51,386 nt of DNA from Okeania sp. SIO1I7 (GCA_010672585.1 JAAHGF010000041.1:1-51386), one strand, 5' to 3'. Counted from the stretch's first letter, positions 36,010-45,757 are shown. Program-made: numbers and translations. Notes: generated from the letters alone by a model not told the origin.

Positions 36010-38082
36010 AAAGATATGTTAATTGTTATGCCTACTGGTGGGGGAAAATCTTTATGTTTTCAATTACCAGCATTACTCAAACCAGGCTTAACAATAGTAG
36101 TATCTCCTCTCATTTCTTTGATGCAAGACCAAGTAGCAAGTTTACAAGATAATGGTATTGCTGCGACATTTTTAAATAGTAGTCTTGCACTGACAGAAAC
36201 TCGCAAACGAGAAACAGATATTATCCAGGGCAAAATAAAACTTTTATATGTTGCTCCAGAGAGATTATTGTCAGAGAGATTTTTACCATTTTTAGAGTTA
36301 ATTAATACTCAACAAGGTATCTCTACTTTTGCCATAGATGAAGCTCATTGTGTTTCAGAATGGGGTCACGATTTTCGCCCGGAATATCGACAGTTACAAA
36401 TGTTACGAGAAAGTTATCCAAATGTGCCGATGATGGCTTTAACTGCTACGGCAACAAAACGAGTCCGGGGAGATATTATTGCTCAATTAAATTTACAACA
36501 ACCTTATATTCATATTGCTAGTTTTTTCCGTTCAAATTTATATTATGAAGTCCGTCAAAAAACTAATGCTAAAAATACTTTTGCTGAAACATTACAGATA
36601 ATTAGAAAACTTGGTGGTTCTGGAATAGTCTATTGTAATAGTCGAAAAAAAGTTGATGAAATTGCTTATAAACTACGACAAAATCGTGTATCTGCTTTAC
36701 CTTATCATGCTGGAATGGATGATGAGGAAAGAGCGATTAATCAAACTAAATTTATCCGAGATGATATTGATGTAATTGTGGCAACTGTGGCTTTTGGTAT
36801 GGGTATTAATAAGCCAGATGTCAGATTTGTAATTCATTACGATCTGCCTAAAAATATCGAGAGTTATTATCAGGAAACTGGTCGAGCTGGTCGAGATGGG
36901 GAACCTGCTAAATGTACTCTATTTTTTAGTTATGGCGATAAGAAAAGTATTGAATATTTAATCGCTCAAAAACTTGATGAACAAGAACAAAGAATTGGTT
37001 ATCAACAGTTAAGGAGAATTCTTGATTATGCTGATGCTACTGATTGTCGCCACCGAATTTTATTAGGCTATTTTGGTGAAGATTTGCCCGAAAATTGTGG
37101 AAACTGTGATAATTGTAAATATCCCAAACCAATAGAGGATTGGACGATTGAAGCAATGAAGTTTTTGTCCTGTGTGGCGAGAACTAAAGAACGGTTTGGA
37201 ATGAATCATATTATTGATGTTTTAAGAGGTTCTAAAAGTCAGAAAGTTTTAGACAAAAAACATGACAAACTTTCTACTTATGCTATTGGTAAAGATAGAA
37301 GTGCTGATGAATGGAAACATTTAGCAAAATCTCTCTTACATCAAGGTTTAATGGATGAAACAACTGATGGTTATTCAGTGTTGAAACTTAATCAAAATAG
37401 TTGGGATGTAATGGGGCGAAGAAAAAAGGTAGAAATTGCGATAGAAAAGAAACATAAAATCGAAAAAACTACTACTTCTTTAGCCGCAGATGAACTAAGA
37501 TTATTTGAAGAATTACGGGCATTGCGGAAACGAATTGCTGATGAAGAAAATGTGCCTCCTTATGTAGTTTTTCAAGATACAACATTACAACAAATGGCAC
37601 AGAAACGACCTCAAACTTTGGATGAATTTATGAATATTTCTGGAGTAGGTAGTCGGAAACAAGATAAGTATGGAAAAAAGTTTATTCAAGCGATTAGAAA
37701 TTATTGTGCAGAGTCTGGTTTACCTACTAATTCGGAACCGATTCGAGAATTAGCAAAAGTTGTAGATAATGTTCCTTCTTTTACTCAAATAGAAACATTA
37801 GAATTGCATAAACAAGGATTAAGTATTGATGCTATTGCTAATCAAAGAGGAATTAGTTCTGGTACTGTTACTGGTCATTTAGCCGAATTAATAGAAAAGG
37901 AGCAACCAGTAGATATTGATAAATTAGTAACACCAAAACATCAGGAAAAAATTATTGCTGCAATAGAAGAAGTAGGAGATGGAGCATTAAAACCTATTTA
38001 TGAATATTTACAAGAACGTTATAATTATAATGAAATTAAATTAGTTAGAGCATATTGGCGGAGCGATCGCTTAGATTTTTAG
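35887..38082 (+). CDS. recQ: RecQ ATP-dependent DNA helicase
   Basis: 731 residues; 3'-5' helicase acting in recombination repair and on stalled forks. I chose ATG 35887 (MSVQNQTK), the position shared with the duplicate; an upstream frame from 35830 lies in intergenic sequence. Motif order: FGYDSFRPGQ (motif 0), MPTGGGKSLCFQLPA (Walker A), AIDEAHCVSEWGHDFRPEY (DEAH box plus RecQ loop), TATATKRVR, GIVYCNSRK, and QETGRAGRDG (motif VI). A Zn-binding RQC part has CRHRILLGYFGE and CGNCDNC. A winged helix follows, then an HRDC domain (about 510-590), and a C-terminal RQC-like helical tail. Complete. Confidence 0.97.
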   Translation: MSVQNQTKLNQPSLEKHLKNYFGYDSFRPGQKQIIETALQQKDMLIVMPTGGGKSLCFQLPALLKPGLTIVVSPLISLMQDQVASLQDNGIAATFLNSSLALTETRKRETDIIQGKIKLLYVAPERLLSERFLPFLELINTQQGISTFAIDEAHCVSEWGHDFRPEYRQLQMLRESYPNVPMMALTATATKRVRGDIIAQLNLQQPYIHIASFFRSNLYYEVRQKTNAKNTFAETLQIIRKLGGSGIVYCNSRKKVDEIAYKLRQNRVSALPYHAGMDDEERAINQTKFIRDDIDVIVATVAFGMGINKPDVRFVIHYDLPKNIESYYQETGRAGRDGEPAKCTLFFSYGDKKSIEYLIAQKLDEQEQRIGYQQLRRILDYADATDCRHRILLGYFGEDLPENCGNCDNCKYPKPIEDWTIEAMKFLSCVARTKERFGMNHIIDVLRGSKSQKVLDKKHDKLSTYAIGKDRSADEWKHLAKSLLHQGLMDETTDGYSVLKLNQNSWDVMGRRKKVEIAIEKKHKIEKTTTSLAADELRLFEELRALRKRIADEENVPPYVVFQDTTLQQMAQKRPQTLDEFMNISGVGSRKQDKYGKKFIQAIRNYCAESGLPTNSEPIRELAKVVDNVPSFTQIETLELHKQGLSIDAIANQRGISSGTVTGHLAELIEKEQPVDIDKLVTPKHQEKIIAAIEEVGDGALKPIYEYLQERYNYNEIKLVRAYWRSDRLDF

Positions 38083-38685
38083 GTTGCAGAAGAAAGAAGG
38101 AAGAAGGAAGAAGGAAGAAGGAAGAAGGAAAAGCTATTGGTAGGGTGTGTTAGCGGTAGCGTAACTGAGCAAACCCTACATCCAAGGGAGCAAGATACCA
38201 CCAATGGAATAAAACACAACCAAGGGAGCAAGATGCTCCCACTATTTTTGTTCTTGACCAAAATAATTACACGGGACTTACCCATGCTTCACCTGAAAAA
38301 CGCCATATGTAGGGGCGAATGGCATTCGCCCTCAGTGGGAGAAAGATGCCACCAAGAGAACAAGATACCACCAAGGGAGCAAGATACCACCAAGGGAGCA
38401 AGATACCACCAAGGGAGCAAGATACCACCAAGGGAGCAAGATGCTCCCACTATTTTTGTCCTTGACCAGAATAATTACACAGGACTTACCCATGCTTCAC
38501 CTTAAAAACACCATATGTAGGGGTGAATGGCATTTGCGTTCCGCAAAGCTCCGCTAACGCCCTCAGTGTCCGTGCGTAAGTCCTTTTGTAGTGCGGGCAT
38601 CTTGCCCGCTAGATGTGTACCTCACGGATGTACGGGCGAACGGCCGTTTGCTTCCCATAACTATCATTAACGCCCCTACCGACTC
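38083..38685. repeat. Repeat block with 19-bp tandem array
   Basis: 38090-38130 is GGAAGAAGGAAGAA. 38341-38445 holds about five units of ACCACCAAGGGAGCAAGAT. A 100-bp unit (ATGCTCCCACTATTTTTGTT ... GACTTACCCATGCTTCACCT ... CCATATGTAGGGGCGAATGG) occurs at about 38231-38332 and 38440-38535. GCGTAAGTCC near 38574 could be an opposite end. A 122-codon frame across this block is a product of the repeats, not a gene. Confidence 0.8.
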
Positions 38686-39798
38686 CTAACTCTCTACCCA
38701 ACGCCGAAAAAGTTCCACTGCAAACCGCAAGTTTCCCTCGGTTTCGATAATGACATCGTGGCGAGCAAGAGTTTCAAGAGCATCATTTAATTTACTTTCT
38801 TCTAAACCTGTAATTTCCTGGATAGTGGCACGACTACAACCTTCTGGATAGTCAGCTAAACCTCTAAGAATATCTTGCTGTCCCGGTGCATCTTGAGCAG
38901 CTTGACACCAAACTCCCGTGAAATAATAACGCCCATTCTGGAATAGTTCATTTTGACGAATAATAGCTTCCACATCTGCAACGGTAAAAACTGACTCCCG
39001 TGGTTTTCCCTGCTCAAACATTTGATCGTTGTAGCGACGGACAAGTAAAAATCCCAGTAGTTGTACTAGATAGGGTTGTCCGAATGTGAGGTCATAAATG
39101 CGGTCCATTGCTTCTAGTTCGTAGTTGAGCAGGAAGTCTGGGTTTGGGTTGGCAAGGAGTTGCCTGGTTGTTGCTCTATTCAAAAAACCTACGCGGATGG
39201 GAATAACGCTGGCAAAAAATGGCTGAAAGTAATCTTCTGTCATTTCTTCAAGAGTGTGCAACCCGGCGAAGGCAAAGGCAATTTTCGGACTCATCTGCAC
39301 GAACCCCCGTAATACTGCCATGAAGTTAGGGGGGAGTTGTTGGGCGTTAATTAGGTCTTCAATGGTTTCAAATTCATCGAGGGCAATAATTAAGCCTTTG
39401 TTGTCTAATTTTTGAATTGCCTGTTTTAAGTAGAGTTTAAAAGTTCGTTGGGGAAGTTTCAGGAGTTCGTCTGTGTTGGGTGGGGGAAGGTTAATAGCAT
39501 CTGAAATTTCATCACTGATTGCTAAAAATACTTCACCCATTCCCTGAGAAATAGCTCCCAAACCTTGGAGGTTAACATAAACAACTTGAAAATCTGCACT
39601 GCAAGAGCGAGCAAAATACCGTAAAATTGATCCTTTTCCCATGCGACGATGACCGTAGAGAACAACAGACTGTAGTTGAGAACTCATAACCCACAGTTCT
39701 TTAAGCTTTCTAATAATTTCTTCCCTAACTACAGATAAGTTGCCCTCTACTGGGTCGCCAATGATGTATGGATTTTCTATAGGTTGAGTAATAGACAT
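38686..39798 (-). CDS. AAA/STAND-type ATPase with C-terminal winged helix
   Basis: 370 residues from ATG 39798 (MSITQPIENPYI), preferred over an in-frame start six codons upstream. An Orc/ATPase_2-like NTPase: Walker A in VVLYGHRRMGKGSILR, Walker B GLIIALDEFE, a sensor-like IAFAFAGLHTLEEM, and a lid region with PYLVQLLGFLLV. The C-terminal 70 residues resemble a winged helix (CSRATIQEITGLEESKLNDA). Proteins of this type are common in cyanobacteria, and some belong to conflict or signalling systems; no function is known. Same strand as the next two upstream genes, but gaps of 70-145 bp give no clear operon. Confidence 0.82.
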   Translation of the reverse strand: MSITQPIENPYIIGDPVEGNLSVVREEIIRKLKELWVMSSQLQSVVLYGHRRMGKGSILRYFARSCSADFQVVYVNLQGLGAISQGMGEVFLAISDEISDAINLPPPNTDELLKLPQRTFKLYLKQAIQKLDNKGLIIALDEFETIEDLINAQQLPPNFMAVLRGFVQMSPKIAFAFAGLHTLEEMTEDYFQPFFASVIPIRVGFLNRATTRQLLANPNPDFLLNYELEAMDRIYDLTFGQPYLVQLLGFLLVRRYNDQMFEQGKPRESVFTVADVEAIIRQNELFQNGRYYFTGVWCQAAQDAPGQQDILRGLADYPEGCSRATIQEITGLEESKLNDALETLARHDVIIETEGNLRFAVELFRRWVES

Positions 39799-39943
39799 CA
39801 CGGGGAACAGAATCACTATTTTTTTTCATCTTAAGAACATTAATAATTGAAATGTTGTAGGGTCAAATGGCCATTCGCCCCTACTTTTAGGTTTCCAGTA
39901 TCCCCACAAGTACATCAACTAATGAATGCTTACTATAATTTCA

Positions 39944-40882
39944 TTAATTTTCTCCTCCAAATCTAGCTAATAGTTCCTCACGAGATAAGTTAGATAACTG
40001 TAAAATTAGCCTGTTCAAATCTTCTTTTGGTAACTCCATAATCTGTTCAATAATTACCTCTAGCTGGTTATCTAATTGGCCAAAGCGAAATACAAGTAAA
40101 TTTTCAAGCATTTCTCGACGTCCTTCTTGTCTTCCTTCCTGTATTCCTTCTTGTCTTCCTTCTTGTTTTCCCGACTGAGTAGCCTTTTCTAAACGTTGGG
40201 AAAAAAGTGGTGATAATCTCATAATTAACTCCCTATCTTCTGGATCTTTATCTGGATTTACTTCTATATTACTCAGCAAATCTGCTAATAACAATAAAGC
40301 ATTTTCTCGATGGATATTATCCTTGGGTAATGCTTCTAATTCATCAATAGCTTGAGACTGTACTTTTCCCCTACCTAATATTCTTAGCCATAGAGTTTCT
40401 GGAGTTTTTGGTAATTGATGAATCACTACTATTGCTGTGCGGAAATATTCTCCTAAAAAGTAAATTCCCGAACACCAGTTTTCTTCATCTAAAATGGCTC
40501 TAAATTCATCTAATATTTTCTGAGAAGCTGTAGGAGTTAATATCCATAATTTCGGATAATCATCCATAGAAATACGAGTTTTATTTCGGTTTGCTTCCCG
40601 TTTGATTTCTCCTTTAACTTCCAGTAATTTAAGAAGACAACTATCAATTTCATCAGGGGTGACAGGATTACGATAAGGTTCAAATAAAGCTGAAGTTGTA
40701 GCCAAACTACCTAATAATCCTAATTCTTCTGGATTTCCTTGAAGTTGTGATTGGGGTGAAAACCAAACATCTATTTGTCTGACCTCTCCCCTAACTTCAC
40801 GGGGTGCTTTTACTTCCCCAATACTTGATAGTAATTCTTCTAAATATTGTTTGGCAAATTGATCGTGGGGAAATATAGTCAT
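39944..40882 (-). CDS. DUF4351-containing, Rpn-related cyanobacterial protein
   Basis: 312 residues. The N-terminal part (FPHDQFAKQYLEELLSSIGE, EVRQIDVWFSP) resembles the large cyanobacterial family of Rpn/PD-(D/E)XK-like proteins. The region 235-262 is a Lys/Gln/Glu/Gly-rich repeat (KQEGRQEGIQEGRQEGRREM). The C-terminal 50 residues are the DUF4351 helical module (LLVFRFGQLDNQLEVIIEQI, EDLNRLILQLSNLS). Catalytic residues are not evident, so it may be an inactive relative. Function unknown. Confidence 0.78.
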   Translation of the reverse strand: MTIFPHDQFAKQYLEELLSSIGEVKAPREVRGEVRQIDVWFSPQSQLQGNPEELGLLGSLATTSALFEPYRNPVTPDEIDSCLLKLLEVKGEIKREANRNKTRISMDDYPKLWILTPTASQKILDEFRAILDEENWCSGIYFLGEYFRTAIVVIHQLPKTPETLWLRILGRGKVQSQAIDELEALPKDNIHRENALLLLADLLSNIEVNPDKDPEDRELIMRLSPLFSQRLEKATQSGKQEGRQEGIQEGRQEGRREMLENLLVFRFGQLDNQLEVIIEQIMELPKEDLNRLILQLSNLSREELLARFGGEN

Positions 40883-40951
40883 TTTTGTGAAAAAAGGAAG
40901 GAATAGGGAATAAAGAATAGTTGGAACTATACCTCATAGATTAAAGAACTG

Positions 40952-42058
40952 CTATTGCTTTTTCCTCTCAAATTTTTCATAACATTGATGCTTTACTTTA
41001 CCAGGATAACCACCACTTGTTTTAATAATCTCTGAAATCTCATCCTCACTAAACTTAATTCCTTGATATTCTTGCTCTAAAAAATCAGCATGAAGGCGAC
41101 TTTCAATAAAAGCACGAATGGTTTCCTGATTCCAGGGTTCCAAAGTTTCTGGAGTGTAAATATTTTTAAATGGAGAAGTTTTATCCCCACTATATGGAAA
41201 TAAAATATCCAGTGGTTTAGAAGCAGCAACTACCAAACGTAAAGGAGGAACTGTATCACTTGCTAATCCTCGTAACTGACCACGAAGTTGATTGGTAAAC
41301 CAGTCATAACTCATATTTTCTACCACATCAAGCAATAGTAAAATTCGATATTTCTTGATATTTCTATTTAATTTATAACCGCTACACTTTTCAATACCAA
41401 CTTCATCACAAAGTGCTGCATAAAAATCATCATCACTATGAATATGCTGCAAATCTATATAAATTGACTTTCTAGGTTGCCTGAGATATTGACTAGCTTT
41501 TTGAGCGATCGCCCTCAACAGAGAAGATTTTCCCACTCCACTCTCACCAATAATAGCAACACTACTACCACTATTAAGTACCTCAAAAATTCTATTAATT
41601 TCTCGCTCTCTATTAAAAAATAACTTTGGATTATCTATAATTCCTGTCAATGGAATAAATGGATTAGAAACTTGTTGTTGAGATTCTGGTAAAACATCAA
41701 AATTGTTAACAGTAGAAACTTTTTGTGGAAATTCTGTTAAAATATCAGGATTTTCTTTTCGAGTATACCAAGTCTTATATTCTCTTTCCAGCCAATTGAA
41801 GATTTCTTTAGATTTACCTTTTCTATCATGGTCTATATCTTTACAAATAATTTTTAATTGACGAAAAACTGCTTTTCTGTAATATTCAAATGTGTATTTA
41901 GAGTAATTACTAAGGAATTGCTCGCGAAATTTTTCTTCCGTCAAATTTTCATTTTTTATGTCAAATCTCTTTAAAAAAAAATCTCTATCTTCACCCTTCA
42001 AATCAGCTTGGTTAGCAATAGTTACCAAAAATTCATCCCACTGTTCAAAGTTCCTCAT
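40952..42058 (-). CDS. STAND-like NTPase with N-terminal helical adaptor-like domain
   Basis: 368 residues. Residues 1-95 form a charged helical domain (MRNFEQWDEFLVTIANQADL ... FEYYRKAVFRQLKIIC) that I do not recognise. A linker follows, and then an NTPase domain (about 130-360): NPKLFFNREREINRIFEVL, Walker A AIIGESGVGKSSLLRAI and Walker B ILLLLDVVE, followed by RLVVAASKPL. The C-terminal SGGYPGKVKHQCYEKFERK resembles the lid of AAA_16/STAND ATPases. Such N-terminal adaptor plus NTPase proteins are typical of cyanobacterial signalling or conflict systems, where an effector carries a matching adaptor domain; that role is an inference. Start ATG 42058. Confidence 0.8.
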   Translation of the reverse strand: MRNFEQWDEFLVTIANQADLKGEDRDFFLKRFDIKNENLTEEKFREQFLSNYSKYTFEYYRKAVFRQLKIICKDIDHDRKGKSKEIFNWLEREYKTWYTRKENPDILTEFPQKVSTVNNFDVLPESQQQVSNPFIPLTGIIDNPKLFFNREREINRIFEVLNSGSSVAIIGESGVGKSSLLRAIAQKASQYLRQPRKSIYIDLQHIHSDDDFYAALCDEVGIEKCSGYKLNRNIKKYRILLLLDVVENMSYDWFTNQLRGQLRGLASDTVPPLRLVVAASKPLDILFPYSGDKTSPFKNIYTPETLEPWNQETIRAFIESRLHADFLEQEYQGIKFSEDEISEIIKTSGGYPGKVKHQCYEKFERKKQ

Positions 42059-42129
42059 CAGTCTAATTTGTACTTTCTCTTCATTGAGTATAGCTGAAAA
42101 TGTGCTTTTTCACAAAAGGGTAAATTATT

Positions 42130-42171
42130 TACCCCAAATTACCTCAAATTACCCCAAATTACTCTTAATTA
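42130..42171. promoter_or_regulatory. Four direct repeats with exact 10-bp period upstream of an NTPase gene
   Basis: ACCCCAAATT, ACCTCAAATT, ACCCCAAATT, ACTCTTAATT follow one another at exactly 10-bp steps (42131-42170). They lie 70-115 bp upstream of the NTPase start on the minus strand and 90 bp before the zinc-ribbon gene on the plus strand. Helical phasing suggests a bend or a cooperative protein-binding site shared by two divergent genes. Confidence 0.5.
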
Positions 42172-42263
42172 GAATTAGGGTAGAGTCAAAAAGTCTACCT
42201 GTACAGCCAAATAACAATTAAATATCCTGAAATTGTAGGTTAATTTTAGGAACAACAAAAGTC

Positions 42264-42437
42264 ATGCAAAAAGAATGTAAGCAAAATAATTGCTTATGGG
42301 TAAAAGATAACAACAACAGCAACCATTATATGTGTCTTAGGTGTGGTAGAGAACGTTGGTTAAACAAGAGAAAATGGGGATTATATGGTCTATTGATTGT
42401 ACTCAAAGCAGTTGTTTCTACCCTTTTTCTGGATTGA
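42264..42437 (+). CDS. 57-residue zinc-ribbon protein with C-terminal hydrophobic segment
   Basis: ATG 42264 to TGA 42435-42437. It opens MQKECKQNNCLWVKDNNNSN and has C-x4-C early (ECKQNNC) and C-x2-C later (MCLRCGRE), a plausible four-cysteine zinc ribbon. The tail (WGLYGLLIVLKAVVSTLFLD) is hydrophobic enough for one membrane helix. Codon use is gene-like, and upstream TTTTAGGAACAAC gives a weak ribosome-binding site. Divergent from the STAND-like NTPase. Family not recognised. Confidence 0.6.
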   Translation: MQKECKQNNCLWVKDNNNSNHYMCLRCGRERWLNKRKWGLYGLLIVLKAVVSTLFLD

Positions 42438-42494
42438 AATTCTGTGAATAAACAAACGTTAAAATCAGAGGTAAGTAGGTAGGTCTAATTAAAA

Positions 42495-42590
42495 TAGGAC
42501 TTACGCAGTACAAAGTATTTCCGTCCCAAGCGACCTACAGGGAAGCAATCTCAAATCCTAAATTTTCGTACCTTATGCGTAAGTCCTGTA
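42495..42590. mobile_element. 96-bp hairpin MITE, GGACTTACGCA ends
   Basis: Left end TAGGACTTACGCAGTAC; right end ATGCGTAAGTCCTGTA. Inverted ends GGACTTACGCA bounded by TA on both sides, as expected for IS630/Tc1-type derivatives (family knowledge). Single-ended relatives are near 44404 (ACAGGACTTACGCAAAC) and 38574. Confidence 0.7.
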
Positions 42591-42606
42591 AAGGTTAAAA
42601 AAAATG

Positions 42607-42755
42607 GGCGTTGCTGATTCTAGGTATGATTTGGCCCCCCTAGCCCCCCAATTTTGGGGGGAATAAAACTCTAAAAGTCCCCCAATTTTGGGGGATGCGC
42701 GGGGGCTTAACCAGAACCAAACAATCGCGCATTCATACTTCAATTCAGCAACGCC
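42607..42755. mobile_element. 149-bp MITE with GGCGTTGCTGA ends and 8-bp target duplication
   Basis: Ends GGCGTTGCTGATTC and (complement of right end) GGCGTTGCTGAATT. Flanking AAAAAATG at 42599-42606 and 42756-42763. Inside are two CCCCCCAATTTTGGGGG palindromes. A single related end lies near 44367. No transposase. Confidence 0.9.
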
Positions 42756-42858
42756 AAAAAATGTAGGGACAGGTTGAACCGAAAGCTTTAACTTAAGCGC
42801 GATCGAGTTCTAAAAACCTGCCCTCTAATATTGCTTAGAAGTTAGGTACAAATGGGAA

Positions 42859-44184
42859 CTAAGCTCGCAAAACAAAGTCGTCTGCAGTTAAAGCAGGAAG
42901 TACATTAGCAAACTGAGCACCGTTACCAAAACCTTCTGCAGCGCCATTTGGATTATAGAACAAATTACCAGCTTCTGTACTGTGAACAATTAAAGCTTCA
43001 GAAGTAGCAGCAGCTTCATCTGAGTCAACCACAGCAAATTCGCCATCAACACTAAATCCTTCTCCAGCATCACTTGTGATAGCAGCAAAAGTACTCAGGT
43101 CAAGGAGTATCAAGTCTTGCTCTTGATTGAAATCAGTAATTGTATCTACACCTACATCATCCGTCGAAAATGTATCATTAGTGTTAAAGATAAAGCGGTC
43201 AATACTTGCACCACCAGTTAGAGTATCGTTACCAGCACCACCATTGATGCGATCGCGACCTTGACCACCACTTAAAATATCATCACCATCACCGCCAAGT
43301 AGAATATCGTTTCCAATCCGACCTGCCAAAATATCATCATCATCACCACCTCTGAGCAGGTCGTTACCTCCACCACCAACTAACCAGTCTCTTCCATCAA
43401 AACCATTTAAAGTATCATCACCTCCAAGACCGGAGAGAAAATCCTCTGTCTCGAAACCGTTGATAAGCTCGCTGTCAGAACTACCGACCGTATTTTGTAA
43501 AACACTGATGCGCGCTATTTGATTACCTTCACCATCATCTTCTGTCGTGAAATCAGCGTCAGAGCGTTCTTGTAAAATATTTCCTTGTTCGTCGCTACCT
43601 TCTCGTTCACTGCCAATAAAACCAGGGTGTAACATAACAGTTCCATTTTCATCTGTTCCTGTATCTGGAACTTCTTGACCTAGCGCTGCTGTATTGTCAG
43701 GTTCTTCGTCATTTACTTCTGTTCCTGCATCCCAAACTCCCTGTCCAGTAACAACAAAATCAGCTCCTAAGAAATTACCATTGTCATCAAAAATCTCAAA
43801 AGCAACGGGATTGCCATTACCAATGAAAGCATCATTACTGGGCAGGATCATAGAAGCATAGCTAAAGTATCTGTCCTGAGTTTCATCTACGGTAAATCCC
43901 CCAACACCAATATCTCCTAGGAAAAAATCTGGTCCAACTATTCCTTGAGTATTACCAGCTCCACTACTGGTAAATTCAGTAGATAGGGTAGTTGTAAATC
44001 CACCTGTTGGGTCAATAATAGCATCTTCAGCTAACCTTTCCAAACCAGGAGTAGCAGCTTCGCCTTCATTAAAAAGATCGAAGCCACCATCATGAAATCC
44101 CACCCACATCGGGGAGAAGAATATACTACTATTTTCGCTTGCTCCAGAAGCTACGTTACTAGATACAATTGTAATATTAGTCAT
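42859..44184 (-). CDS. Spondin-domain protein with RTX calcium-binding repeats
   Basis: 441 residues, very acidic, no signal peptide, consistent with type I secretion. The N-terminal half matches the Spondin_N pattern seen in bacterial secreted proteins: [37 protein letters not shown]-like [18 protein letters not shown]. The C-terminal half (about 245-335) has RTX nonapeptides GG-x-G-x-D-x-L ([50 protein letters not shown]). A terminal domain of the type that ends such exported proteins follows ([20 protein letters not shown]). Probably extracellular, folding when it binds Ca2+; likely in adhesion or matrix. No T1SS genes are nearby. Confidence 0.9.
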   Translation of the reverse strand: MTNITIVSSNVASGASENSSIFFSPMWVGFHDGGFDLFNEGEAATPGLERLAEDAIIDPTGGFTTTLSTEFTSSGAGNTQGIVGPDFFLGDIGVGGFTVDETQDRYFSYASMILPSNDAFIGNGNPVAFEIFDDNGNFLGADFVVTGQGVWDAGTEVNDEEPDNTAALGQEVPDTGTDENGTVMLHPGFIGSEREGSDEQGNILQERSDADFTTEDDGEGNQIARISVLQNTVGSSDSELINGFETEDFLSGLGGDDTLNGFDGRDWLVGGGGNDLLRGGDDDDILAGRIGNDILLGGDGDDILSGGQGRDRINGGAGNDTLTGGASIDRFIFNTNDTFSTDDVGVDTITDFNQEQDLILLDLSTFAAITSDAGEGFSVDGEFAVVDSDEAAATSEALIVHSTEAGNLFYNPNGAAEGFGNGAQFANVLPALTADDFVLRA

Positions 44185-44854
44185 AAATTTTTTTCCTCAG
44201 TAATGACCAGATTGATCCACAAGAGTTTAGCATAACAAATACAATTTGTGAACAGATAGGATATATTTATGCCTTGTTTTGATACATATAAACTAATTTA
44301 ACTTGATTCAAATCAACTAATTAAGGCTAAATTAAAATGGGACAAAATAGAAATAATGTCTAAAAGGCGTTGCTGAAGCGCGTGTCTGATATTAATCTTA
44401 ATTACAGGACTTACGCAAACTCACCTTTTTCTACTATTGCAGGGAAAGAGATACTTGGGACATTTTTTATTCCCTATTTTCTGTTAACCGTTTCGTTTTA
44501 CCTTTGACTATTGTCCTCACCAACTATTTCTTTACTATCAAAAAAATATTTGACGCTGCTGAATACAATTTAAGTCTCATAAATAGCGCCAAATAAAAAG
44601 GATATTTTCAAGAGGTACAAAGTTTTACGAGTTGAGGGAATAGGGAATAGAGATTAGTATTCAACTGTACCTCACGCTTCCTCAAAAGTGCTGTAAGTAG
44701 ATAAATATACATCTCCAATAATCAACAATTAAATCAATTATTTCCCTATATTCCCTACTCCCTAACTAGATACATCAATTATTTCTTCAATAGTATTAGA
44801 AATACTTTTCCCACAGATGAGCTGTTCCCTGTTGTCTGTTTCCTGATATATAAG
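44185..44854. other. Intergenic with fragments of several repeats
   Basis: Single MITE ends: AAAGGCGTTGCTGAAGCG (44367) and TACAGGACTTACGCAAAC (44404). A GTACCTCACGCTTCCTCAAA repeat (44676-44705) has relatives near 27439 and 33382 (GTACCTCACGCTTTTTGG...). No gene seen. Confidence 0.55.
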
Positions 44855-45757
44855 TCAAGCTACAGATTCAGATTGAACTTTTACTCTTTCGACTTCTAAA
44901 CAAACTTGCTCTACTGTCGGAGTAAAACCCAGAAATAGTTGCACCTTTTTGGCAAATTCTTCTGGGTTACCACTGACATAGAAGTTAGTACAGTGCGGAG
45001 GGCGATCGCTTGATATCCCCAAACGTTGAAGCTCCCGAGCAGCAGTGCTAACAACAGCGATGGCAGGGTCTACTATTTGGACTGAATTACCTAAAATTTG
45101 TCTAAAGAAATGAAGTAGATGGGGATAGTGAGTACAACCTAAGATCAGGGTATCTATCTGTTGTACAATTAGGGATTCAAGATATTGTCGCACTACTTCA
45201 AAAGTATACACATCATTAATGCGACCTTCTTCAATTAATGGTACTAAAGCAGGTGCTCCTACTTGAAATACCAAAACTGAAGGATCTAATTTAAGAATAG
45301 TATTCAGATAAGCATTGCTGTTGACTGTCTGTCGAGTGGCGATGACACCTATTTTTTTGCTACCTCTGTTGACAACTGTATTTGCACCAGGTTCAATCAT
45401 ACCAATAATGGGAAAATTGTATTCAACTGCTACTCGATCTATTGCTGCAGCAGTGGCAGTATTGCAGGCAACGATCGCCATTTTTACGCCTTGATTTTGC
45501 ATCCATGTTAGCACTTGACGTACAAATCTTACAATATCTGCCTGAGATTTTGTACCATAGGGGAGTCGTGCTGTATCGGCAAAATATATAAAGGTCTCTC
45601 TGGAGAGTTGGCGATATGATTCTTTTAAGACACCAATTCCACCCACACCACTATCAAAGATGCCAATTGGATATCTTTGTAGTTGTCTAAATTGAGTTTT
45701 CCCTGGGTAAGAGGTAATATATTTACCCTTATTAAATTGATAAAAAATATTTGTCAT
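44855..45757 (-). CDS. murI: Glutamate racemase
   Basis: Interconverts L- and D-glutamate for peptidoglycan synthesis, in the cytoplasm. I prefer ATG 45757 (MTNIFYQFNKGKY), giving 300 residues; an in-frame start 14 codons earlier (45799) would add a hydrophobic stretch unusual for the family. Motifs: IGIFDSGVGGIGVLKE, FADTARLPYGTKS, the first catalytic cysteine in IVACNTATAAAID, and the second in LILGCTHYPHLLHF. The C-terminal 20 residues (LEVERVKVQSESVA) extend slightly beyond the core. Monocistronic. Confidence 0.96.
   Translation of the reverse strand: MTNIFYQFNKGKYITSYPGKTQFRQLQRYPIGIFDSGVGGIGVLKESYRQLSRETFIYFADTARLPYGTKSQADIVRFVRQVLTWMQNQGVKMAIVACNTATAAAIDRVAVEYNFPIIGMIEPGANTVVNRGSKKIGVIATRQTVNSNAYLNTILKLDPSVLVFQVGAPALVPLIEEGRINDVYTFEVVRQYLESLIVQQIDTLILGCTHYPHLLHFFRQILGNSVQIVDPAIAVVSTAARELQRLGISSDRPPHCTNFYVSGNPEEFAKKVQLFLGFTPTVEQVCLEVERVKVQSESVA

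Noticed and set aside
38341-38445. CRISPR-like short repeats
   Set aside because: Units of 19 bp are directly abutting, with no unique spacers and no cas genes.
38137-38505. 122-codon frame in the recQ-downstream repeats
   Set aside because: Its protein is a translation of 19-bp tandem repeats; open only because of repeat periodicity.
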